A DNA stretch of 8,991 nucleotides, from contig SXWC01000099.1 of assembly GCA_005789975.1 (NCBI GenBank), positions 1-8,991 of the forward strand, written 5' to 3'. Each line of letters begins with the position of its first letter. Within the stretch, counting starts at the first letter, position 1. A program made the translations under genes and the position numbers. Shown here in pieces: positions 5,938-8,991 of this stretch. The notes beneath the pieces are model-generated. The model saw only the letters and a program-made list of their open reading frames with translations, was not told where the DNA came from and did not search any database. The stretch comes from Planctomycetaceae bacterium (GTDB lineage Bacteria; Planctomycetota; Planctomycetia; Pirellulales; UBA1268).

Positions 5938-8460
5938 TCAAATGATCGCCAGCGGGTCGCGTTTTTCCTCGAGCGTGCCCCGGGTCACGCCCACGCGGTT
6001 GGCCGCCTTGAGCGCCATCCAGACATCCCGCCCCGTCGTGCGGCCCGCGAGGAGGTCACGGTAGGCGGTGATCACCCGACCGATTTCGGCGGCGGATTCG
6101 TCGAGGAGTTCGATGCGGAAGTGACGGACACCCCGGGCGATGAGCGATGGCACCGCCTCGGCGCCGCTCTGAGGCACGGCGTTGTAGAGGGTGTTGCGGC
6201 AGCCCACGTCGGCCGCGAGCGGGTGCTCGACGCCGATCCGGTCGCGCAGCTTCACCACGTGCTCGTCGCAGGGGCGACCGCAGTTGTGCTTGTTGGTGCC
6301 GGGCGAGAGCACGGCGCAGTACACGCAGTGCTCCATGTGAAACATCGGCATCCGCTGATGCACCACCACCTCGAGCCGCTCCGGCGACGTCGTCCCGACG
6401 AGCGCCAGCAGTTGCTCCCGGTTGCAGTCGTAGGAGGCCGTCACCCGGTCGCAGCCCGCCTCCATGAAGAACTCCGCCGTACGTTCGTTGGTGACATTCA
6501 GCGAGAAGTCGCCGACGACGGGCAGGCCGGCATTCCGGAAAAACCGCAGGCCCGCCCAGTTCCGCACGAGGATGCCATCGGCCGCCTGCTTCTCGAGCAG
6601 CCGGAAGATGCCCATCTCGTCGGGCTTCTGGATCCGCGGGGTGGCGAGGTGGATCGTGGCCCCGAAGCCCCGGCAGCGCTCGACGGCGGCACGGTACAGC
6701 CGGATGTCGGCAAACTCGACGTGGATCCGCCGCTCGCCGCGTTCGAGCACGTGGCCGAGTTGTTCGGGCGACCGCACGAGGACGTGCAGGGTGGGAAGGG
6801 CCGTCTCACCGGGATGAGTGGCGGCCGGCACGCGGCCCGACCAGGACGGTCGGGGTCTACCGTCGGCAGGCTTGGCGGCCGCCTCCTCGAGCCGGGCGAG
6901 CAGGTCGTGGCGGAGTCGGCCGAGCACGCTGAACGGCACCATCGGCGTGCCCGTGATCTCGGCCGAGAGACCACGGAGCTCGAATGGGCTGCCTCCGAGA
7001 CGTCCCAGCTGGTCGCGGAGCGTGTCGAGCGAGAGCGGGTGCTTCAGGGCCTCGCGGGCAGGCTCGGCCGACACGACCTCGCATGTCGCGCCGAGAAGCG
7101 TGCGTGCCGTCACCCGCACCGCCGCACCCGGGGCGACCACCACGTGCAGGTCCACGGGCTGGCGCCGCTTGAGCTCGCCGCCGGCGAACGACTTTCGCAG
7201 CCGGCTCGTCAACGCCTGATCGTCGGTCTTCCAGACGGCCTGCCCCGGCTTGATGCGGGCGAGATCAAGGCCGCCGTGGGCGAACGCCAGTTCGACCCGA
7301 CCGGTCGCGACGGGCTCGACGAGCGAACGGCCGCGTTCGAAGACCTCGTAGACACGCCCCCCCGCCGCCTCGTCACCGGTCGCGCCACAGTCGAAGGCGA
7401 CGCCGTCGCCCCGCGTCACGCCCGCCACGAGATCGATCGCGATCCGTTCGCGGCGGACCTCGGCCACCGTCCCCAGCCGCACACCCCGCTTCGCACTGCC
7501 CGTCGCCGGAACGAGCATCTTGTGATCGCAGCCATGCAGCCAGCCGGGAGAGAAGCCCCGTGAGAAGGAGAGCTCCATCTCCTCGACGTCCTGCGGCGTG
7601 AACATCACCGGTCGGCCGGCCATGGCGGTGTCGATCGCCAGGCGGTAATGACGCGTGATGTTGGCGACGTATTCGGCAGTCTTGAGCCGCCCCTCGATCT
7701 TGAACGACGCCACCCCCGCCTCGATCAGTTCCGGCGCGAGTGCGTAGGCCGCAAGATCCTGGGGCGAGAGCAGGTATTTCCGGCTGCCGAGGTCGATGTC
7801 CGTGCCGTCGCAGACGAGGTCGTAGGGGAGCCGGCAGGCCTGCGCACACTGCCCCCGATTGGCGCTCCGGCCGCCGAGCGACTCGCTCGTGAGGCACTGG
7901 CCGGAATAGGCCACGCAGAGGGCCCCGTGCACGAACACCTCCAGCGGCATGGCCGTCTGCCGACCGATGGCGGTGATCTCGTCGATCGAGAGTTCCCGGG
8001 CCAAGACGACCCGGGCCATGCCCAGCGTCTCGGCCAGGGCGATCGTCTCGGCGCTCGTGAGCGTCATCTGGGTGGAGGCGTGCAGCGGCAGGGCAGGGGC
8101 GACCTCGCGGATCAGCCGGGCCGCCCCGACGTCCTGCACGAGCACCGCATCGACACCGGCGTCGGCCACGGCCGCCACGACGCGGGCGAACTCCGCCAGC
8201 TCGTCGCTGAACACCAGGGTGTTGAGCGTCGCGTATCCCCGCAGGCCGCGGAGATGCAGTGTCCGCATCAGCGACGGCAGTTCGTCGAGGCCGAAGTTGG
8301 CCGCGCGGAACCGGGCGTTGAAGCCGGTGTCGAGGCCGAAGTAGACGGCATCAGCCCCGTTCTCGATCGCCGCACGGACGCAGTCCCAGTCGCCGGCGGG
8401 GGCGAGGAGTTCGGGGGCTGGGCGAGCGGTCGAGGCGGCGGTGGGGTCGGGAGTCGGCAT
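5938..8460 (-). CDS. Long U32 peptidase family protein, RlhA-like (probable 23S rRNA 5-hydroxycytidine synthase)
   Basis: This 840-residue protein belongs to peptidase family U32. Despite the name, characterised members such as E. coli RlhA and TrhP are iron-sulfur RNA hydroxylation enzymes, so an rRNA or tRNA modification role is more likely than proteolysis. The N-terminal TIM-barrel-like domain begins ELLAPAGDW near residue 17. The family signature EVFVHGALCVAYSGQCLTS follows, then NRGQCAQAC; the four conserved cysteines are at about C182, C189, C205 and C209, the expected cluster ligands. A DUF3656-like region covers about 405-525. The last ~290 residues form a second U32-like half with cysteines C712, C715, C727 and C731. 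E. coli RlhA is about 650 residues, so this is the long form. I chose the ATG at 8460; a GTG at 8466 would add two residues, and neither has a clear ribosome binding site. The gene lies 39 bases downstream of acs, so co-transcription is likely. Confidence 0.88.
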   Translation of the reverse strand: MPTPDPTAASTARPAPELLAPAGDWDCVRAAIENGADAVYFGLDTGFNARFRAANFGLDELPSLMRTLHLRGLRGYATLNTLVFSDELAEFARVVAAVADAGVDAVLVQDVGAARLIREVAPALPLHASTQMTLTSAETIALAETLGMARVVLARELSIDEITAIGRQTAMPLEVFVHGALCVAYSGQCLTSESLGGRSANRGQCAQACRLPYDLVCDGTDIDLGSRKYLLSPQDLAAYALAPELIEAGVASFKIEGRLKTAEYVANITRHYRLAIDTAMAGRPVMFTPQDVEEMELSFSRGFSPGWLHGCDHKMLVPATGSAKRGVRLGTVAEVRRERIAIDLVAGVTRGDGVAFDCGATGDEAAGGRVYEVFERGRSLVEPVATGRVELAFAHGGLDLARIKPGQAVWKTDDQALTSRLRKSFAGGELKRRQPVDLHVVVAPGAAVRVTARTLLGATCEVVSAEPAREALKHPLSLDTLRDQLGRLGGSPFELRGLSAEITGTPMVPFSVLGRLRHDLLARLEEAAAKPADGRPRPSWSGRVPAATHPGETALPTLHVLVRSPEQLGHVLERGERRIHVEFADIRLYRAAVERCRGFGATIHLATPRIQKPDEMGIFRLLEKQAADGILVRNWAGLRFFRNAGLPVVGDFSLNVTNERTAEFFMEAGCDRVTASYDCNREQLLALVGTTSPERLEVVVHQRMPMFHMEHCVYCAVLSPGTNKHNCGRPCDEHVVKLRDRIGVEHPLAADVGCRNTLYNAVPQSGAEAVPSLIARGVRHFRIELLDESAAEIGRVITAYRDLLAGRTTGRDVWMALKAANRVGVTRGTLEEKRDPLAII

Positions 8461-8499
8461 GGGCACCGCGAGTATAGGTCGCCGCGGCGGCCCGGGCCG

Positions 8500-8991
8500 T
8501 CAGTCGTCGTTGCCGCGGAGTTTGGCGAGCACCGACAGATCCTCGAGCGTCGTCGTATCGCCGACCGTTTCCCGGCCCGCGGCGATGTCGCGCAGCAGTC
8601 GCCTCATGATCTTGCCGCTGCGGGTTTTGGGGAGCGACGAGGTGAAGTGGATGTCGTCGGGTGCCGCGAGGGCGCCGATCTGGTGGCGAACGTGCTTCCG
8701 CAGCACGTCCTTGAGCGCCTCGGTCGGCTCACCCGAGCGGAGCGTGACGAACACCGCGACCGCCTCCCCCTTGACGTCGTGCGGCCGTCCGACGGCGGCC
8801 GCCGCGGCGACGTCCGGATGGCGCACCCGCGCGCGTTCGATCTCGATGGTCGAGAGCCGGTGGCCGGCGACGGTGGGCACGGCATGCGGCCGTCGTCGCG
8901 GAAGCCGCCGTCCTTGCGCGGGCGCCCAGCTGGGGGCCAAGGCGGTTGCGGGCCGGTGCTGGCAAAAGAAACAGCCCGCGGCGCTCCTTGC
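8500..8991 (-). CDS. acs: Acetyl-CoA synthetase C-terminal part, cut by window edge and apparently frame-disrupted
   Basis: Acs activates acetate to acetyl-CoA through acetyl-AMP in the cytoplasm. From about 8871 down to the stop at 8500 the frame encodes the typical mobile C-terminal domain: [12 protein letters not shown], then [24 protein letters not shown], and [11 protein letters not shown] with the catalytic, acetylation-regulated lysine codon at 8611-8613, ending in [15 protein letters not shown]. Upstream of 8880 the frame stays open to the edge but no longer resembles Acs; the hinge motif GRxDDVxN that should precede VAGHRLS is missing. A neighbouring minus-strand frame at 8883-8918 encodes [12 protein letters not shown], which aligns loosely with the expected RxDxDGYFRILGRI. 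This suggests small indels, either a decayed gene or sequence error near a contig end. Propionyl-CoA synthetase is related, but the C-terminal tail fits Acs better. Confidence 0.78.
   Translation of the reverse strand, partial: ARSAAGCFFCQHRPATALAPSWAPAQGRRLPRRRPHAVPTVAGHRLSTIEIERARVRHPDVAAAAAVGRPHDVKGEAVAVFVTLRSGEPTEALKDVLRKHVRHQIGALAAPDDIHFTSSLPKTRSGKIMRRLLRDIAAGRETVGDTTTLEDLSVLAKLRGNDD

Noticed and set aside
6121..7563. A 480-codon open frame on the plus strand opposite the U32 gene
   Set aside because: It covers a region where the minus strand encodes conserved U32 sequence, including the C-terminal cysteine cluster. Its own product has no family features.
1..8991. CRISPR arrays, mobile elements, tRNA or rRNA genes, or a defence island
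   Set aside because: No spaced direct repeats, transposase or integrase motifs, or RNA gene sequences were seen on either strand. The content looks like ordinary chromosomal genes.

Overview
The window is GC-rich, densely coding bacterial chromosome (roughly two-thirds G+C by eye, not counted). The gene content points to a member of the Planctomycetota, most likely Pirellulales-like. The pointers are a secreted DUF1080 (3-keto-disaccharide hydrolase-like) protein, a very long two-part U32 peptidase family protein of the RlhA type, and an ABC exporter with an N-terminal zinc ribbon and a C-terminal DUF1854 domain. This assignment rests on family knowledge, because no rRNA or other phylogenetic marker lies in the window.

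Layout, left to right. Minus strand 1-719: most of a cysteine synthase (cysK), cut by the window edge so that its C-terminus is missing. Minus strand 883-1551: a small exported DUF1080 protein. Plus strand 1550-4516: a 988-residue ABC exporter, head to head with the DUF1080 gene. As called, the two start codons share the palindrome CATG. Plus strand 4729-5859: a DUF937 protein with one membrane helix and an unrecognised helical C-terminal domain. A strong 15-bp-stem hairpin at 5893-5925 separates it from the convergent minus-strand U32 gene (5938-8460). Upstream of that, on the same strand and about 39 bases away, is the C-terminal end of an acetyl-CoA synthetase gene (8500 to the right edge). 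Its reading frame appears disrupted near the window end.

How the genes relate. cysK and the DUF1080 gene are co-directional but 163 bases apart, so shared transcription is possible and not shown. acs and the U32 gene are close enough to be one transcription unit. The exporter and the DUF937 gene are co-directional with a 212-base gap, and the DUF937 gene has its own ribosome binding site. The genes do not form an obvious pathway: sulfur assimilation, carbohydrate turnover, export, RNA modification and acetate activation are all represented.

I see no CRISPR array, insertion sequence, integrase, tRNA, rRNA, toxin-antitoxin pair or recognisable defence system. The most interesting content is the exporter's domain architecture, the DUF937 protein's orphan C-terminal domain, the second cysteine cluster in the U32 protein, and the broken acs frame at the edge. 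Intergenic stretches are 720-882, 4517-4728 and 5860-5937; none exceeds 300 bases.
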